This document shows, one piece after another, positions 62,567-64,000 of a stretch of 64,000 nt of DNA; within the stretch, counting starts at the first letter, position 1, and every line of letters starts with the position of its first letter. A program made the translations under genes and the position numbers. Source of the DNA: Wocania_A spongiicola (lineage in GTDB: Bacteria; Bacteroidota; Bacteroidia; Flavobacteriales; Flavobacteriaceae); assembly GCF_023502325.1 (NCBI RefSeq), contig NZ_JAMFLZ010000003.1:186001-250000 (forward strand), in the 5' to 3' direction. The notes below the pieces were generated by a model. The model was not told the DNA's origin, did not search any database, and saw only the letters and a program-made list of their open reading frames with translations.

Positions 62567-62806
62567 TTAAATTTTTGATTGTATTACTGCTACCAGTGTA
62601 CCCATATTTTTAAGCTTATTTAAGTCTCTTAGTTTAAATTTAATATTGAAGCTTTCTTCAATTTTGGTAAGAATCATCATGTGAGATAGCGAATCCCAAC
62701 CATCAACATCTGCCGCTGTTAATTCATCATACATTTCAAAGTTATCATGCCCTAAAATAGAAACAAGAACATCCTTTATTTTTTCTTTTATTACTGTGCC
62801 TTCCAT
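62567..62806 (-). CDS. Acyl carrier protein (DltC-like)
   Basis: 79 residues. The phosphopantetheine site is DVDGWDSLSHMMIL with the classical DSL Ser. The following segment FNIKFKLRDLNKLKNMGTLV parallels those of the two other ACPs, but the sequence is more distant from them than they are from each other. It is flanked by an adenylation gene (8 bp upstream) and an MBOAT gene (9 bp downstream), the same functional order as a Dlt operon. Confidence 0.9.
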   Translation of the reverse strand: MEGTVIKEKIKDVLVSILGHDNFEMYDELTAADVDGWDSLSHMMILTKIEESFNIKFKLRDLNKLKNMGTLVAVIQSKI

Positions 62807-62814
62807 ATTGTTAA

Positions 62815-64000
62815 TTAGTTAAATAAATCTTCTAAATTCTTTCTATCTGTTTTTCCGTTTGTGTTAAGCGGAAAATTATCAATAAACTTAATCTTTGTTG
62901 GTATCATATACTGCGGAAGTTTTGTTTTTAAGTCTTCCAATAATTGTTTAGTTTTAAACTGCTTTGATTCTATTACTAATCCTATTTCAGTATTATTAGT
63001 ATTATTAGAGATAGCAAGAGCTACTGCATTCAATTTATTTAATGAGGCTTTGGCATGAAATTCAATTTCTGATAATTCTACTCTAAACCCTTGAATTTTC
63101 GCTTGGAAGTCAACCCTTCCATGATATAATATGTCACCATCTTTATCAACAGCACATAAATCTCCAGTTCTATAAAACCTTCTTTCTTCTCCTTTATGGT
63201 TTTTAAGAAAGAATGCTTCTTTGTTTTTAGCTTCATTTTTCCAATATCCAGGTGTAAGTTGTAAGCTGCTTAAACAAAGTTCTCCTTTTTCTCCAATGGG
63301 AACTTCATTATTGTTTTCATCAGCAATAATTGTTATGGTATTATCCATGTCTTTACCAACAGAAATAACACCATTATGTGTTTTATTTTGTGCATTACGT
63401 TTAAAAGTATAGTCCGTACAAAATACAGTACACTCTGTTGGTCCATATACATTAGCGATTATTGCGTTTGGAATACACTTACTCCACTCATTAGTTACAT
63501 CTAATGGTAGGGCTTCACCACAAAATAGACTAAATCGTACTTTAGGGCAGTCTATCTCATCAAAATACGGTCTTAAATAGTGCAATATCGACGGAACCAT
63601 AGGTAATATAGTAAGTCCGTGGTCTTCCATTAGTTCAAAAATATAGCTGTACTTAATCTCATCCTTTGGAATAGTATATATGCATGCTCCTTTCAGTAAT
63701 GGAAACAAATAAGCCATAACTGAAAAATCAAATGTTAATTCAAACATTTGCAAGCATTTATCTGTATTGCTGTAAGTGTAATTTAATTTCCAAAACGCTT
63801 CAGCCAATGCATTTAGGTTATTTAGAGTTATAGGTACACCTTTTGGAGTTCCCGTAGTTCCAGAAGTAAATAATATATAACCTAGATTGTCTCCGGAAAC
63901 ATTTTCGGGCGTTAAGTTAATCTTTGTTTGGAGTAACTTTTTAGTAAGTATTGTTTGATGACCACAAAATGTTATATTATCTGATGAATCAAGAATAGTT
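62815..64000 (-). CDS. Amino-acid-type adenylation enzyme (DltA-like), N-terminus beyond the window
   Basis: The frame stays open to the right edge, so about 394 codons are present and roughly the first 100 residues are missing. Motifs present are LFTSGTTGTPKG (from positions near 63850), FELTFDFSV with the amino-group-binding Asp, NVYGPTECT, YRTGDL, HGRVDFQAKIQGFRVEL and NGKTDRKNL with the catalytic Lys. It is the third adenylation enzyme of the locus and should load the ACP encoded 8 bp downstream. By analogy with DltA the substrate could be a small amino acid such as D-alanine, but this is not shown. Confidence 0.85.
   Translation of the reverse strand, partial: TILDSSDNITFCGHQTILTKKLLQTKINLTPENVSGDNLGYILFTSGTTGTPKGVPITLNNLNALAEAFWKLNYTYSNTDKCLQMFELTFDFSVMAYLFPLLKGACIYTIPKDEIKYSYIFELMEDHGLTILPMVPSILHYLRPYFDEIDCPKVRFSLFCGEALPLDVTNEWSKCIPNAIIANVYGPTECTVFCTDYTFKRNAQNKTHNGVISVGKDMDNTITIIADENNNEVPIGEKGELCLSSLQLTPGYWKNEAKNKEAFFLKNHKGEERRFYRTGDLCAVDKDGDILYHGRVDFQAKIQGFRVELSEIEFHAKASLNKLNAVALAISNNTNNTEIGLVIESKQFKTKQLLEDLKTKLPQYMIPTKIKFIDNFPLNTNGKTDRKNLEDLFN

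Noticed and set aside
1..64000. Mobile elements, prophage, CRISPR arrays, tRNA or rRNA genes
   Set aside because: No transposase, integrase, terminal repeats, regular repeat-spacer pattern or tRNA-like sequence was recognised. The paralogue arrays look like gene duplication, not transposition.

Overview
This window looks like a chromosomal segment from a marine-type member of the Flavobacteriaceae (Bacteroidota). The DNA is very AT-rich. Promoters fit the Bacteroidota -7 pattern TAnnTTTG, with no obvious Shine-Dalgarno sites. Lipoproteins carry short signal peptides ending in S-C. Family content (DUF4834, YfhO, DUF3667, XRE and Lrp regulators, a second-type UvrA) is typical of the group. I see no rRNA, tRNA, CRISPR array, insertion sequence or prophage.

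Positions 1-26,600 are mostly ordinary chromosome. A YfhO-like membrane protein, a glycosyltransferase and a polysaccharide flippase form a tight operon (751-5907). Next come two paralogous secreted proteins (6092-7348 and 10420-11127) flanking a di-haem peroxidase and a GH109-like oxidoreductase-fold glycosidase. Then follow a DUF3667 protein, uvrA, an ECF sigma factor with a 48-residue companion ORF, a cysteine-free endonuclease III, bcp, a conserved hypothetical, an MBL-fold hydrolase, small envelope proteins, an XRE regulator with an operator-like palindrome over its own promoter, an M14 peptidase, an Lrp regulator and a JmjC/cupin-like protein. An MBOAT plus SGNH pair (24229-26642) opens the accessory region.

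Positions 26,600-64,000 are a very large envelope-glycan biosynthesis and decoration locus. One block of 24 minus-strand genes (26637-53076), mostly spaced by 0-45 bp, holds: an MBOAT and SGNH pair; seven consecutive paralogous CelD/BcsL-type (Acetyltransf_6) acyltransferases; a GT4; a CapK/PaaK-like adenylating enzyme; two PglC-type phosphoglycosyl transferases; two PglD-type acetyltransferases; a tandemly duplicated cassette of GNAT-like protein, amino-acid-type adenylation enzyme and acyl carrier protein; a FAD/NAD(P)-binding protein fused to a FemAB-like transferase; and two more transferases. A plus-strand surface beta-helix lipoprotein (53537-55543) separates this from a second minus-strand operon that runs off the right edge: adenylation enzyme, ACP, MBOAT, SGNH, EpsG-like polymerase, GT2, GT4 and a CapK-like enzyme.

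The most interesting reading is that this locus builds a surface polysaccharide and decorates it heavily with amino-acid-derived acyl groups. Three adenylation and ACP pairs would load carrier proteins. The adenylation enzymes keep the Asp typical of alpha-amino-acid activation. Cytoplasmic GNAT/FemAB-like enzymes would acylate sugar amines. Three MBOAT/SGNH pairs would carry acyl groups across the membrane and onto the polymer, and all three MBOATs end in the same hexapeptide FIYFQF, matching the C-terminal acyl-shuttle motif known from Dlt-type systems. The adenylation-ACP-MBOAT-SGNH operon at the right edge has the same parts as a DltA-DltC-DltB-DltD system, in a Gram-negative-type organism. 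The chemistry and substrates are inferred, not shown by the sequence.
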